DNA of 64,000 nucleotides from contig BAEM01000034.1 in NCBI GenBank assembly GCA_000314955.1, positions 1 through 64,000 on the forward strand. The letters are read 5' to 3'. This stretch comes from Paraglaciecola chathamensis S18K6. Lineage in GTDB: Bacteria > Pseudomonadota > Gammaproteobacteria > Enterobacterales > Alteromonadaceae. A program made the position numbers and the translations under genes. Below are positions 26,134-36,083 of the stretch, piece by piece. A model generated the notes under the pieces. That model made no database searches, had not been told where the DNA came from, and saw only the letters and a program-made list of their open reading frames with translations. Positions within the stretch are counted from its first letter, which is position 1. Each line of letters begins with the position of its first letter.

Positions 26134-27023
26134 TGACATTTGATACCCAACAAAAACGTGTACACCAGCGCGTTGACGCTTTGTTACAAGCGCAGATAAG
26201 TGATCTTGATGAGCACGCCCCTCGACTAAAAAATGCTATGCAATATGCCCTGTTAATGGGTGGCAAACGCATGCGTCCCTTTTTAGTCTACGCCGTAGGT
26301 GAAGCACTCGGCGTATCGGAGTCTGATCTCGATGCGCCTGCTCTGGCCATTGAGTGCATTCATGCTTATTCCTTGGTACATGATGATTTACCCGCCATGG
26401 ACGATGACGACCTGAGGCGTGGTCACCCTACCTGCCATATCCAATTCGATGAAGCGAATGCCATATTAGCCGGTGACGCCCTGCAAACATTGGCTTTTGA
26501 CATTATCATTAATTATCCATTGTCAGATTTTGCCAATCAGCAGCGTATAGAGTTGGTGCGTATCCTGAGCCGAGCATCAGGTTACGACGGTATGTGTGGC
26601 GGTCAGGGGATCGATTTACAATCTACCAATACACTTATATCTCAGCAGCAATTAGAGCAGTTACACAGCAAAAAAACCGGTGCTCTTATCATCGCAGCAG
26701 CAAAAATGGCAGCGACCCTGAGTACCTCTATCAGCGACGAGAGTAAGGCGCTACTAAGCCAATACGCCAAGACCATCGGCTTAGCGTTTCAAGTGCAAGA
26801 TGACATTTTAGATGTAGTAGGCGACTCAAAAACGCTTGGGAAACCCCAAGGTTCGGATCAAGAACAGAATAAAAGTACCTACCCTGCACTGCTTGGTCTA
26901 GAAGGTGCGCAGGCTTATCTTGCCCAACTTCATCAAGAAGCGCTTCAAGCTTTGACTGCTTTACCTTACAATACGCAGGTGTTGAAATCATTTACCGATT
27001 TCGTCATTCATCGTAATCATTAA
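26133..27023 (+). CDS. ispA: farnesyl diphosphate synthase (geranyltranstransferase)
   Basis: A 296-residue prenyltransferase that makes the C15 precursor of quinones and undecaprenyl phosphate. The first Asp-rich motif is VHDDLPAMDDDDLRRG, the second is QVQDDILDVVGD, and the allylic-substrate motif GGKRMRPF is near the N terminus. It acts directly downstream of the pathway fed by Dxs, encoded by the next gene. Confidence 0.95.
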   Translation: MTFDTQQKRVHQRVDALLQAQISDLDEHAPRLKNAMQYALLMGGKRMRPFLVYAVGEALGVSESDLDAPALAIECIHAYSLVHDDLPAMDDDDLRRGHPTCHIQFDEANAILAGDALQTLAFDIIINYPLSDFANQQRIELVRILSRASGYDGMCGGQGIDLQSTNTLISQQQLEQLHSKKTGALIIAAAKMAATLSTSISDESKALLSQYAKTIGLAFQVQDDILDVVGDSKTLGKPQGSDQEQNKSTYPALLGLEGAQAYLAQLHQEALQALTALPYNTQVLKSFTDFVIHRNH

Positions 27024-27068
27024 TTACGAACGATACATCATCAAATAATAATAGTAGAAACGTACCTC

Positions 27069-28934
27069 ATGACCCTGGATTTAGCCCACTACCCGCTTTT
27101 AGCTTTAGCGGACACGCCCGAGCAATTGCGCGAGCTTCCTCAAGATAAACTAAAACAAGTTGCGCAAGAATTACGTCAATATTTACTCACCAGCGTAAGC
27201 CAAAGTAGTGGTCACTTTGCCTCAGGGTTAGGCACAGTTGAGTTAACCGTTGCACTGCATTATGTGTATAACACCCCATTCGACCGCCTCATTTGGGATG
27301 TGGGCCATCAAGCTTATCCGCACAAAATTTTAACCGGCAGACGTGATCGTATGCCGACAATTCGCCAGAAAAACGGCTTGCACCCTTTCCCTTGGCCGAA
27401 TGAAAGCGACTATGACACCTTTGCTGTAGGGCATTCATCTACTTCCATAAGCGCTGCTGTAGGCATGGCAGTTGCCGCCGAGAAAGAAGCGTTGGGCCGA
27501 AAAGTCGTTGCGGTTATCGGTGATGGTGCCATGACAGCAGGCATGGCATTTGAAGCCCTTAACCATGGCGGTGACATAGATAAAGACATGCTAGTTATCT
27601 TAAATGATAACGAAATGTCGATATCAGAAAACGTAGGGGCGTTAAACAGTCACCTCGCTCGTTTGCTAACAGGTAACTTTTTTAACTCTATTCGTGACGG
27701 TGGCAAAAAGCTACTCAGTAGCGTACCGCCGATTAAAGAGTTTGCTAGCCGCGCAGAAGAGCACATCAAAGGCATGGTAGTGCCAGGCACTATCTTTGAA
27801 GAATTAGGCTTTAATTACATTGGTCCCATAGACGGGCACGATGTTAACGGTGTGGTAGATACGCTTAAGAACATGCGCAATATCAAAGGTGCGCAAATTC
27901 TGCACGTGGTTACCAAAAAAGGTAAAGGCTATGAGTTAGCCGAGAAAGACCCAATTAAGTTTCATGCCGTTCCCAAGTTCAACCCGTCTGCTGATGGCTT
28001 GCCCAAAGCGGCCCCGAGCGACCCGACATTCTCGAAAATATTCGGCCGTTGGTTGTGTGACATGGCAACGCAAGACCCTAACCTAATGGCAGTCACGCCA
28101 GCGATGCGTGAAGGCTCTGGCATGGTGGAGTTTTCACAAAAATTCCCTGAGCAATATTTTGATGTAGCCATTGCGGAGCAACATGCAGTGACGTTTGCGG
28201 CAGGGCTTGCAAAAGAAGGCCAAAACGCCGTTGTAGCGATTTATTCAACGTTTTTGCAACGTGCATACGATCAGGTAATTCACGACGTAGCGTTGCAAGA
28301 ACTGCCAGTGCTGTTCGCCATTGACCGTGCCGGTTTAGTGGGCGCTGATGGCCCTACCCATCAAGGTGCGTTTGATATTCCGTTTTTACGCTGCATTCCA
28401 AATATGGTGATCATGACACCTGCAGATGAGAATGAATGTCGTCAAATGCTCTACACAGGGCACAAACTAAACAAACCAGCCGCTGTACGCTACCCAAGAG
28501 GCTCAGGCACAGGTGTTAAACCTGATACCACTATGCAAGCTTTAGAAATAGGCAAAAGCCGCAGTATTCGCCAAGGTGAAAAAGTGGCTATTTTGAATTT
28601 TGGTGTGCTGCTACCTTATGCTGAAAAAGCCGCTGAGGTACTCAATGCGACTGTGATTGATATGCGCTTCGTAAAACCGCTGGATACTGACGCAATTGCC
28701 AAGGTTGCCAAGGATCACGAGTTACTCATTACCCTTGAAGATGGCGCTACCACAGGCGGAGCAGGCGGTGCGGTGGCAGAATACTTGTTAAGTACTGTGC
28801 ATACGAGTCGATTACTGCAAATTGGACTACCTGATGAGTTTATTATGCAAGGTACCCAAACAGAAATGTACGCTGAAATAGGCATGGATGACGCTGGTAT
28901 TATTGCTAAAGCGCAAGCGTTCTTGAACCAATAA
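27069..28934 (+). CDS. dxs: 1-deoxy-D-xylulose-5-phosphate synthase
   Basis: A 621-residue thiamine-diphosphate enzyme that condenses pyruvate and glyceraldehyde 3-phosphate, the first step of the MEP isoprenoid pathway. The thiamine-binding motif is [20 protein letters not shown] through LNDNEMSIS. The transketolase-like middle domain (about 320-480) includes [16 protein letters not shown], and the C-terminal domain includes [14 protein letters not shown]. Length is normal for the family. It closes the xseB-ispA-dxs cluster. Confidence 0.97.
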   Translation: MTLDLAHYPLLALADTPEQLRELPQDKLKQVAQELRQYLLTSVSQSSGHFASGLGTVELTVALHYVYNTPFDRLIWDVGHQAYPHKILTGRRDRMPTIRQKNGLHPFPWPNESDYDTFAVGHSSTSISAAVGMAVAAEKEALGRKVVAVIGDGAMTAGMAFEALNHGGDIDKDMLVILNDNEMSISENVGALNSHLARLLTGNFFNSIRDGGKKLLSSVPPIKEFASRAEEHIKGMVVPGTIFEELGFNYIGPIDGHDVNGVVDTLKNMRNIKGAQILHVVTKKGKGYELAEKDPIKFHAVPKFNPSADGLPKAAPSDPTFSKIFGRWLCDMATQDPNLMAVTPAMREGSGMVEFSQKFPEQYFDVAIAEQHAVTFAAGLAKEGQNAVVAIYSTFLQRAYDQVIHDVALQELPVLFAIDRAGLVGADGPTHQGAFDIPFLRCIPNMVIMTPADENECRQMLYTGHKLNKPAAVRYPRGSGTGVKPDTTMQALEIGKSRSIRQGEKVAILNFGVLLPYAEKAAEVLNATVIDMRFVKPLDTDAIAKVAKDHELLITLEDGATTGGAGGAVAEYLLSTVHTSRLLQIGLPDEFIMQGTQTEMYAEIGMDDAGIIAKAQAFLNQ

Positions 28935-28949
28935 AGCCCATTTCAAGGC

Positions 28950-28974
28950 TGTCGTTTATTGATTAAAAGCGACA
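28950..28974. terminator. hairpin between convergent dxs and yaiI
   Basis: TGTCGTTT and AAAGCGACA form an imperfect stem around ATTGATTA, in a 42-base gap between convergent genes. No long T-run is present, so it is a weak terminator candidate. Confidence 0.4.
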
Positions 28975-28976
28975 AC

Positions 28977-29420
28977 CTAACGTTGAGCCAGTAGCCTATC
29001 TAGGTTATTGGCGAACGCCTGTTTCTCTTTGTTGCCATATGCACCTGGCCCACCCGTTTGCACGCCACTGCTGCGCATGGTGTCCATGAAATCACGAATA
29101 TTCAAAATACTACCGATACTCTCTTTGGTGTATAGCTCACCCCGTGGATTCAACGCATGCGCGCCCTTAGCGATGACTTCTGCAGCTAACGGAATATCAG
29201 CCGTGATCACCAAGTCATTCGCAACACATTGCTCAACAATATAGTCATCGGCCACATCAAAACCACTTTGTACTTGAATACTTGTAATGTTTTTATCGGG
29301 CGGGACAGGAATATGTTGATTAGCCACCAAGGTCATTTCAACCTGTGTGCGCTGAGCGGCTTTAAATAAGATTTGTTTTACCAATACCGGACACGCATCC
29401 GCATCGACCCAAATTTTCAT
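28977..29420 (-). CDS. yaiI: YaiI/YqxD family (UPF0178) protein
   Basis: A 147-residue protein of the DUF188 family. It begins [18 protein letters not shown], the conserved Asp-rich opening, and contains [20 protein letters not shown] and [16 protein letters not shown]. The Asp pattern resembles PIN-like nucleases, but no activity is established. It appears to be a single gene convergent with dxs. Confidence 0.9.
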   Translation of the reverse strand: MKIWVDADACPVLVKQILFKAAQRTQVEMTLVANQHIPVPPDKNITSIQVQSGFDVADDYIVEQCVANDLVITADIPLAAEVIAKGAHALNPRGELYTKESIGSILNIRDFMDTMRSSGVQTGGPGAYGNKEKQAFANNLDRLLAQR

Positions 29421-29541
29421 GATGTTCCTTTTCGATTATTCTATTAACCCTGAAGAAAGCGCACCAACACACCCATTCAAATGCACATGCTAGGGCTTCT
29501 TCAACGGATGAGCTTGCGCACGAGTGGCGATACGTAAACGC

Positions 29542-30030
29542 TTAAAGCCAGCCAAGATAAAGGGTGATGTGCATAAGAATAAGGGCAAATACACCAGCGA
29601 GTATGTCATCAATCATAATGCCGAACCCGCCATGCACCCGTGCGTCTAAATAACTGATTGGCCATGGCTTTAGAATATCGAGAATTCGAAATAAGACAAA
29701 GCCCAACAGCAATGTTTGCCAGTTCAAGGGAACCGCAATCATGGTGATAAGCAAGCCCGCTATTTCATCCCAGACAATAGATGAATCATCATGCACCATC
29801 ATATCGTGGGCAGTTTTACCGCATAGCCAGATACCAATAAGTGATGCAAGTAGAGTCACCAGCACATACCCCGTAAGGGTCGTGCTATAGGCAAGTAAAC
29901 ACACCAAAGGAATGGCCGCGATCGTGCCGAAAGTGCCCGGCGCTTTTGGTGCTAAGCCGCTACCAAACCCCAAGGCTAAAAAGTGAATAGGGTTGGCAAG
30001 CGATACACGCTTTCTAATATGCCTATCCAT
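29542..30030 (-). CDS. pgpA: phosphatidylglycerophosphatase A
   Basis: A 162-residue inner-membrane phosphatase that dephosphorylates phosphatidylglycerophosphate to phosphatidylglycerol. Family segments include LALGFGSGLAPKAPGTFGTI and WDEIAGLLITMIAVP, and KPWPISYLDARVHGGFGIMI with FGIMIDDILAG. It overlaps the thiL stop by one base (TAATG), so it is translated with thiL as the last gene of the rib-nusB-thiL operon. Confidence 0.94.
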   Translation of the reverse strand: MDRHIRKRVSLANPIHFLALGFGSGLAPKAPGTFGTIAAIPLVCLLAYSTTLTGYVLVTLLASLIGIWLCGKTAHDMMVHDDSSIVWDEIAGLLITMIAVPLNWQTLLLGFVLFRILDILKPWPISYLDARVHGGFGIMIDDILAGVFALILMHITLYLGWL

Positions 30031-31040
30031 TAGGCGCGCTTAGCGTTGTTGCAGTGCTTATTACTTGATTCGCCTGAATTAAAATGCTCAAAGCCTGTTT
30101 GACTATAGGCGTAACTTTCATCATTAAACTTCAAGTCGACCTTACCAACAGCACCGTTAATTTGGCCGATACACGTCGCCGGCACGTTACTGCAGGCTAA
30201 TACACGATCAACACTGCTTTTTTGCTCTTCACTCACAGTGAAAAGTAATTCATAGTCATCGCCTGAGCTTAACGCATAATGAAACGCTGAGTCTTGATCA
30301 ACCGAATCTACCATGGCGCTAGACAGAGGTAACTTATCAAGCTGTAAACAAGCACCACATTGTGACGCTTTTAAAATATGCTTGATATCGGCCAGTAAAC
30401 CGTCAGAAATATCGATACAAGCGTTCGCTACACGGCGTAAACTCGTACCCGCAAATACACGAGGCGATGGATAATGCAAACGATTAAGCAAGTACGCTTT
30501 GTGCTCGGCGTTGTCAACGTCTGTATGGTCTTGCAAAATATCTAACCCGAGCCCAGCATCCCCTAGGGTGCCTGTCACGTATACAAAATCACCTGGTTTA
30601 GCCCCAGAGCGTTTTAACGCTTGATCAGCCGCGACAAAACCTTGGGCAGTAATCGTAATAGCCAAAGGTCCCTGCACCGTATCACCACCGATAAGTTGAA
30701 TAGAGTAATACTCGGTCAGCTCTTTAAAGCCTTCTGAAAACGCTTTGAGCCAGTTTTCATCAACATTCGGTAAAGACAGCGATAAGCTTAACCAAGCGGG
30801 CTCAGCCCCCATAGCAGCTAAGTCGCTCAAATTTACCGCAATGGCTTTTTGTGCGATGGCTTTAGGGTCGGCATCTGGTAAAAAGTGTACGCCGCTAACG
30901 AGTGTATCTGTTGTCGTAGCAAGGGCTTGGCCAGCAGGAATTTGGGTAATGGCACAATCATCGCCTATGCCTAGCAGTACATCCTTGCGCTGAAAACTTA
31001 CATCGCGAAAATAGGTATCAATTAACGAAAATTCTTTCAC
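30030..31040 (-). CDS. thiL: thiamine-monophosphate kinase
   Basis: A 336-residue ATP-dependent kinase making thiamine diphosphate, the last step of thiamine cofactor synthesis. The N terminus shows GIGDDCAITQIPAGQALATT, then TDTLVSGVHFLPDADP; later segments include LIGGDTVQGPLAITITAQG and CIDISDGLLADIKHIL. The apparent start is GTG (31038-31040). The C-terminal 15 residues (NSGESSNKHCNNAKRA) look like a poorly conserved extension. Confidence 0.94.
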   Translation of the reverse strand: MKEFSLIDTYFRDVSFQRKDVLLGIGDDCAITQIPAGQALATTTDTLVSGVHFLPDADPKAIAQKAIAVNLSDLAAMGAEPAWLSLSLSLPNVDENWLKAFSEGFKELTEYYSIQLIGGDTVQGPLAITITAQGFVAADQALKRSGAKPGDFVYVTGTLGDAGLGLDILQDHTDVDNAEHKAYLLNRLHYPSPRVFAGTSLRRVANACIDISDGLLADIKHILKASQCGACLQLDKLPLSSAMVDSVDQDSAFHYALSSGDDYELLFTVSEEQKSSVDRVLACSNVPATCIGQINGAVGKVDLKFNDESYAYSQTGFEHFNSGESSNKHCNNAKRA

Positions 31041-31111
31041 ATTCTTATTTTAAAACTCTGAGATTAAAGGGAATACACAGCCTGTGTCACTCCCTAAAAT
31101 ATAACGATATC

Positions 31112-31534
31112 TTATGACAATTCGTGTTTGCGAAGGGTCTTAATTGCTTTGTCTAGCACACCATTGATGAACTTATGGCTCTCTTCAGCGCCGAATGACT
31201 TAGCTAACTCAATCGCTTCGTTAATCACGACTTTGTATGGGACATCAATACGCTCAACAAGTTCGTAAGTAGCCAATCGTAAAATGGCATTTTCGACAGG
31301 ATCAAGTTCTTCAGGCAAACGACCTAAATAAGGCTTTATTTTCGCGTCTAACTCAGCGGTTTTACGCACAACTGCGCGAAGTAATTCAAGAAAGTACTCG
31401 GTATCTACGTCTTGCATATTATTGCTAGTGACAATACTGAGCTCTACTTGATCAAGTGGATTTTTTGACATCTGCCAAGAGTAAACGGCTTGAACCGCAA
31501 GCTCTCTGGCTTTACGACGGGCTGCTGGTTTCAC
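31112..31534 (-). CDS. nusB: transcription antitermination factor NusB
   Basis: A 140-residue all-helical RNA-binding protein that, with NusE (S10), assembles on boxA for antitermination of rRNA operons. It contains [16 protein letters not shown] and [20 protein letters not shown], then [14 protein letters not shown]. The start is GTG placed immediately after the ribH stop codon (TAG-GTG), so ribH and nusB are tightly coupled. Confidence 0.95.
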   Translation of the reverse strand: MKPAARRKARELAVQAVYSWQMSKNPLDQVELSIVTSNNMQDVDTEYFLELLRAVVRKTAELDAKIKPYLGRLPEELDPVENAILRLATYELVERIDVPYKVVINEAIELAKSFGAEESHKFINGVLDKAIKTLRKHELS

Positions 31535-32011
31535 CTACTCTGCCCCTTCGATATTGGCCATGACGTTCACCATTTCAAGCGCACCTAGCGCTGCTTCAGC
31601 GCCTTTATTACCTGCTTTAGTACCTGAGCGCTCTATAGCTTGCTCGATACTGTCAGTGGTGATAACGCCAAAAGAAACTGGAATACCAAACTCAAGTGAA
31701 ACTTGGGCTAAGCCTTTATTACATTCGCCAGCGACGAATTCGAAGTGAGGTGTACCACCACGGATAACTGCACCTAAAGCGATAATGCCATCAAACGTGC
31801 CTTTTTCAGCTAGCTTTTTAGCCGCGATAGGAAGCTCATATGCACCAGGCACGCGAACCAATGTGATGTCTTGGCTGTTTACTTCACCGTGACGCTCAAG
31901 CGTATCAAGTGCGCCTTCAACCAAACTCTCAACAACGAAACTGTTGAAACGTGACACAACCAACGCAAATTTTTTGCCTGTTGCGCGAATATTGCCTTCA
32001 ATGATATTCAT
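31535..32011 (-). CDS. ribH: 6,7-dimethyl-8-ribityllumazine synthase
   Basis: A 158-residue enzyme that condenses 5-amino-6-ribitylaminouracil with dihydroxybutanone phosphate, the step before riboflavin. It contains [35 protein letters not shown], and [20 protein letters not shown] with the catalytic His. A terminator upstream of it (after ribBA) implies that ribH-nusB-thiL-pgpA has its own promoter. Confidence 0.96.
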   Translation of the reverse strand: MNIIEGNIRATGKKFALVVSRFNSFVVESLVEGALDTLERHGEVNSQDITLVRVPGAYELPIAAKKLAEKGTFDGIIALGAVIRGGTPHFEFVAGECNKGLAQVSLEFGIPVSFGVITTDSIEQAIERSGTKAGNKGAEAALGALEMVNVMANIEGAE

Positions 32012-32204
32012 GCCTAATTAGCCCTAACTATAAAAAATGGCGCGTATAATAGCACAGCACAATATGATCCCAAACAGCTTAATGCTCTGTTTATAAAATA
32101 CTCATAATCGGCAAGGGATTATTGTGTAATAAAGCATTAGTAACTCACTCAGCCCTCGATGATTGCTGAATATTCGGTAAGAAAGTAGATTGATAGAGGC
32201 AATA

Positions 32205-32231
32205 AAAAACGCCCGTTAAACGAGCGTTTTT
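32205..32231 (-). terminator. terminator between ribBA and ribH
   Basis: AAAAACGC...GCGTTTTT with an inner CGTT/AACG pairing and a T-run in the minus-strand transcript, about 80 bases after the ribBA stop. It probably separates the riboflavin genes into two transcription units. The rest of the 299-base gap contains no recognisable riboswitch. Confidence 0.75.
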
Positions 32232-32310
32232 AGCGATGGCTTTGTCATTTACTGGTTACCTACTGATATCCTACTAAATGACAGCGATTGAAAAGGCTAT
32301 AACAGTCAAC

Positions 32311-33408
32311 TTAATCGACGTACTCAACCACTTCTAAACCATAGCCAGATAATGCGTGGTATTTCTTAGGTCGACTTAGTAAGCGCATTTTCTTCACGCC
32401 AAGGCTAGCAAGTATTTGACTACCGACCCCTACAGTGCGTGATGTGCCACTCCATGCAGCACCTACCGGCTTCTCACCGTTGTCTTCTGCTTCAAACTGT
32501 TTTACTTGCGTCAATAAATCTTCGTCTTTACCCAATAACACCAAAACCCCACCTTCAGCGGCGATACGTTTTAATGCTTGCGGTAAGTTCATGCTGCGCT
32601 CAATAGCGCGCTCTGAACCAAGTAAATCACTTAGTGTATTGTGTAAATGCACACGCACCAATGTTGGTTCATTCGCATTGATATCCCCTTTGCTCAGCGC
32701 AAAGTGCACTTGGTTATCAATTGAATCTTTGAAAGTGACTAAATCAAACTCACCGTACTCTGTAGGCAATTTGCATTTTGCCACTTGCTCAATCGTGGTT
32801 TCGTTTAGGTTACGATACTCAATCAGATCGGCAATGGTACCAATTTTAAGGTCATGCTTTTTCGCGAACTCTTGTAGCTCAGGGCCGCGGGCCATGGTGC
32901 CGTCTTCGTTGAGTATTTCAACGATCACTGAGGCGGGCTCTAATCCAGCTAAGCGCGGTAAATCCACGCCCGCTTCAGTGTGCCCAGCGCGATTCAACAC
33001 CCCGCCTTCTTTGGCGATAAGAGGGAATATATGCCCTGGCTGTACGATGTCATTGGCTGTTGCATCTGGGGCAACCGCCGCCAAAATAGTCCTTGCGCGA
33101 TCCGCCGCGGAAATACCTGTAGTCACCCCTTCGCGTGCTTCAATAGATACAGTGAAGTTCGTCGAGAACTGTGCGCCATTATTATCAACCATTAACGGCA
33201 AATTCAAACGTTTACAACGCTCAGCTGTCATGGGTAAACAAACCAAACCCCGTGCGTGAGTTACCATAAAGTTAATGTCTTTAGGGGTAACGCACTCGGC
33301 GGCCATAATCAAATCGCCTTCGTTTTCACGATCTTCGTCATCCATCAAGATAACCATTTTGCCAAGACGAATGTCTTCGATAATTTCTGCTGTTGTGTTC
33401 ATTGCCAT
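32311..33408 (-). CDS. ribB: 3,4-dihydroxy-2-butanone-4-phosphate synthase with degenerate GTP cyclohydrolase II domain
   Basis: A 365-residue two-domain protein. The N-terminal RibB domain (1-200) is intact: [46 protein letters not shown]. It makes the four-carbon unit of riboflavin from ribulose 5-phosphate. The C-terminal domain (about 207-365) is related to GTP cyclohydrolase II, but the zinc-binding Cys cluster expected after LVRVH is missing (here [18 protein letters not shown]). This is the RibBX arrangement, so a separate ribA elsewhere should provide cyclohydrolase activity. It may start at the ATG two codons later. Confidence 0.92.
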   Translation of the reverse strand: MAMNTTAEIIEDIRLGKMVILMDDEDRENEGDLIMAAECVTPKDINFMVTHARGLVCLPMTAERCKRLNLPLMVDNNGAQFSTNFTVSIEAREGVTTGISAADRARTILAAVAPDATANDIVQPGHIFPLIAKEGGVLNRAGHTEAGVDLPRLAGLEPASVIVEILNEDGTMARGPELQEFAKKHDLKIGTIADLIEYRNLNETTIEQVAKCKLPTEYGEFDLVTFKDSIDNQVHFALSKGDINANEPTLVRVHLHNTLSDLLGSERAIERSMNLPQALKRIAAEGGVLVLLGKDEDLLTQVKQFEAEDNGEKPVGAAWSGTSRTVGVGSQILASLGVKKMRLLSRPKKYHALSGYGLEVVEYVD

Positions 33409-33503
33409 AATATTATGATTCTTTCTGGTTGTGTCCTAGGGTGAGCAGTTATCTGCAAATGTCATTGTGTGCTAAAGCACACCTTTATTTCTCAGCATGT
33501 GTC

Positions 33504-34169
33504 CTAGCGTAAATAGCCGTTCTCGGCCAGAAACGCCATGCTGATATCTGATTTTTGTTGGCCTGATTGTGCCGCTTTATCACCGAGCATTAAACGCTCT
33601 AAGTAACGAGCAACCACATCAACTTCCAAATTAATTTTAGTGCCTTTTTTGTAGCCACCAATAATGGTTTCCTGCAAGCTGTGCGGAATCAGCGTAATCA
33701 AAAATTTAGCACCATCGACGGCATTCACCGTCAAACTCACACCATCTACCGTGATAGAGCCTTTTTCTGCTAAATAGCGCGCTAAATCATTGGGTGCTTG
33801 AACCCAAATTTCCACATAACGCCCTACTGGGTTAATAGAAATCACTTCGCCAACACCGTCGACGTGACCGCTAACAATATGCCCACCAAAACGAGAGCTA
33901 GGTAACATGGCTTTTTCTAAATTAACCTTGCTACCGGCTTTATAGTCAGCAAAGCCACTGCGCTTTATGGTCTCGTGAGACACATCAGCACTGAAACCAC
34001 TTGCGCTCATGTCTACCACGGTTAAACACACACCATTGTTGGCGATGCTGTCACCGAGAGCAACATCGGACATATCTAATTTATTTACCCGAATTCGTAA
34101 GCGAATATCATCGCCCGTTGGGGTTAAGGATTCGATGTGCCCTACATCTTCTATTATTCCGGTAAACAT
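33504..34169 (-). CDS. ribE: riboflavin synthase alpha chain
   Basis: A 221-residue enzyme that converts two lumazine molecules to riboflavin. Two internally repeated lumazine-binding barrels are visible: MFTGIIEDVG with NGVCLTVVDMS in the first, and FGGHIVSGHVDGVGEV with VDGVSLTVNAVD in the second. Length is normal. It lies between ribD and ribB in the rib cluster. Confidence 0.95.
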   Translation of the reverse strand: MFTGIIEDVGHIESLTPTGDDIRLRIRVNKLDMSDVALGDSIANNGVCLTVVDMSASGFSADVSHETIKRSGFADYKAGSKVNLEKAMLPSSRFGGHIVSGHVDGVGEVISINPVGRYVEIWVQAPNDLARYLAEKGSITVDGVSLTVNAVDGAKFLITLIPHSLQETIIGGYKKGTKINLEVDVVARYLERLMLGDKAAQSGQQKSDISMAFLAENGYLR

Positions 34170-34329
34170 AATGTCTTTTCACTCATCTTATACGTGCAGT
34201 CTTTGTTACTCACACCGCTTGTCTTTATTGCTCCGCTTTTCGTAAAACGGACGACTAGTTCTACACACCACTTACCTCAAATGCGCCGAACATAGCTGCA
34301 ATTTACAGGTCAATGGCATGGATATTACA

Positions 34330-35448
34330 TTAGGTTAAGCGTGCCGTTAGCTTTAAATCAGGCCCCACTTGGCGTACATCCTGCCATTGTAATTCAAAAG
34401 CTTGCTGCATTTGGGTTAATTCGTCTACAGCAAATAAATCTCGGCCTTTATCCCCTAATAGTTTGGGCGCTTGGTACAAAATCAATTCATCGATCAATTT
34501 ATTCTGCAATAAGGCCCCTGCAAGCTTAGCCCCTGCTTCGACCCATATTTGATTAAAGCCACGCTGGCCAAGGTGTTTCATCACATCCTGCAGGTCAAGT
34601 TGCGCACCGTTCGAAAGGGCTTGATATTGTTCAACGTGCGCCGGAAAATCAGCTGTATTTGGCTGGCTATTGATAATCACAATGGGTGACGATAAAGAAA
34701 ATAAATGCAGGTCGGGGCGCATCTGGTTTCGCCCGTCGAGTAAAATACGCACTGGCTGGCGTAAGTTTTCTTCTGACAGCTCACTTTTGACATTGCCTAA
34801 TTCACTGTACCTTACATTCAATGAAGGGTTATCGGCCAAAACCGTGCCAGAGCCCGATAATATCGCACAACTCTTTGCACGATGACGCTGCACATCTTCA
34901 CGAGCAAGTGGACCGGTTATCCACTGGCTTTCACCATTATTTAATGCGGTTTTACCATCTAAGCTTGATGCCAGCTTAACGGTGACCCAAGGTATGCCGG
35001 TTTTCATTCGCTTAATAAAACCAAGGTTTAGCGCCTTGGCTTCACGCTCAAGAAGACCGCTGCTGACGGCAACACCGGCGTCGCTTAGTTTTTGTAAGCC
35101 ACTACCTGCCACTAAAGGGTTTGGGTCAACCATGGCGGCTACAACACGGCTCACCCCTGCTTTTATTAACGCTTCAGAGCACGGGCCAGTGCGGCCATGA
35201 TGATTGCACGGCTCTAACGTGACATAAGCAGTTGCGCCTTTAGTGCGCTCACCTGCTTGGGCAATGGCATGAATTTCAGCGTGAGGAGTACCAGCCTTTT
35301 GGTGCCAGCCTTGGCCTACAATGTTGCCCTTTGGATCAGTGATCACGCAACCCACATTGGGATTCGGAGAAGTAGTATATTGGCCTTTTTCAGCCAAGCG
35401 GATAGCCAGAGCCATCATTTTTGCGTCAAGCGCAGAGAATTGCGTCAC
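34330..35448 (-). CDS. ribD: bifunctional riboflavin deaminase/reductase RibD
   Basis: A 372-residue enzyme catalysing the second and third steps of riboflavin synthesis. The N-terminal deaminase domain (1-145) has the zinc motifs TPHAEIHAI and LEPCNHHGRTGPCSEAL. The C-terminal reductase domain includes VTVKLASSLDGKTALNNGES and IWVEAGAKLAGALLQNKLID. The start is GTG at 35446-35448, with AAGG seven bases upstream. Confidence 0.95.
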   Translation of the reverse strand: MTQFSALDAKMMALAIRLAEKGQYTTSPNPNVGCVITDPKGNIVGQGWHQKAGTPHAEIHAIAQAGERTKGATAYVTLEPCNHHGRTGPCSEALIKAGVSRVVAAMVDPNPLVAGSGLQKLSDAGVAVSSGLLEREAKALNLGFIKRMKTGIPWVTVKLASSLDGKTALNNGESQWITGPLAREDVQRHRAKSCAILSGSGTVLADNPSLNVRYSELGNVKSELSEENLRQPVRILLDGRNQMRPDLHLFSLSSPIVIINSQPNTADFPAHVEQYQALSNGAQLDLQDVMKHLGQRGFNQIWVEAGAKLAGALLQNKLIDELILYQAPKLLGDKGRDLFAVDELTQMQQAFELQWQDVRQVGPDLKLTARLT

Positions 35449-35505
35449 TCTACAACCTTATTTATTCAACTCATGAAGCATACAAATGCATTAACGAATA
35501 ACGCG

Positions 35506-35955
35506 CTAATCACCCAAACGCGCAATTTCCTCACCGAACTCGCGAATATCTTCAAACGAGCGGTACACAGAAGCAAAGCGCACGTAAGCGACTTTATCGA
35601 GTTCTTTAAGGGCATCCATAATCAAGTTGCCCAAGTATTCACTGGTAATTTCACGCTCACCTGTGGCGCGCATAGCCGATTTAAGCCGACTAATACACTG
35701 CTCGACTTGTTCGGTGCTTACGGGGCGTTTTTCAAGGGCGCGCTGCAAACCAGCGCGCAGCTTATCCTCGTTAAACGGCTCACGGGAGCCATCACGTTTA
35801 ACCACACGAGGCATCACCAATTCAGCCATTTCAAAGGTAGTGAAACGCTCTTTACACATAGTACATTCACGACGACGGCGCACTTGATGCCCATCAGCCA
35901 CTAAGCGAGAGTCAATCACCTTGGTTTCTTGGATAGAACAGAAGGGACAAAACAT
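35506..35955 (-). CDS. nrdR: transcriptional repressor NrdR
   Basis: A 149-residue regulator of ribonucleotide reductase genes. The zinc ribbon uses Cys3, Cys6, Cys31 and Cys34 (MFCPFC and RRRRECTMC). An ATP-cone domain follows (about 49-139), starting [16 protein letters not shown]. Oligomers sense ATP/dATP and bind NrdR boxes. nrdR next to ribD is conserved; its usual upstream neighbour glyA is here about 9 kb away, separated by the chaperone/usher-like locus. Confidence 0.97.
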   Translation of the reverse strand: MFCPFCSIQETKVIDSRLVADGHQVRRRRECTMCKERFTTFEMAELVMPRVVKRDGSREPFNEDKLRAGLQRALEKRPVSTEQVEQCISRLKSAMRATGEREITSEYLGNLIMDALKELDKVAYVRFASVYRSFEDIREFGEEIARLGD

Positions 35956-36083
35956 AACGTTCTCTTGTACCGGAAATTTGCCCGTAAATTACCAAAAAAA
36001 CGCCAAAGTTGATAGGGAAATAGAATGACAACGCAATAGAGGCACCGTAGTTACGACACCTCCCGATGAGCATAAGTGCCTAA

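Noticed and set aside
32012-32310. FMN riboswitch expected near the riboflavin genes
   Set aside because: I looked in the gaps before ribH, ribB, ribE, ribD and nrdR for the conserved RFN blocks and saw none; most gaps are too short. Only a terminator was found in this 299-base gap.
32435-33259. Long plus-strand open frame of 274 codons opposite ribB
   Set aside because: It lies entirely antisense to a well-conserved gene, has no ribosome binding site or family features, and its Ser/Arg/Pro-rich composition is that of a frame shadow.
35257-35904. Plus-strand open frame of 215 codons opposite ribD and nrdR
   Set aside because: Antisense to two conserved genes; no recognisable domain or start signal.
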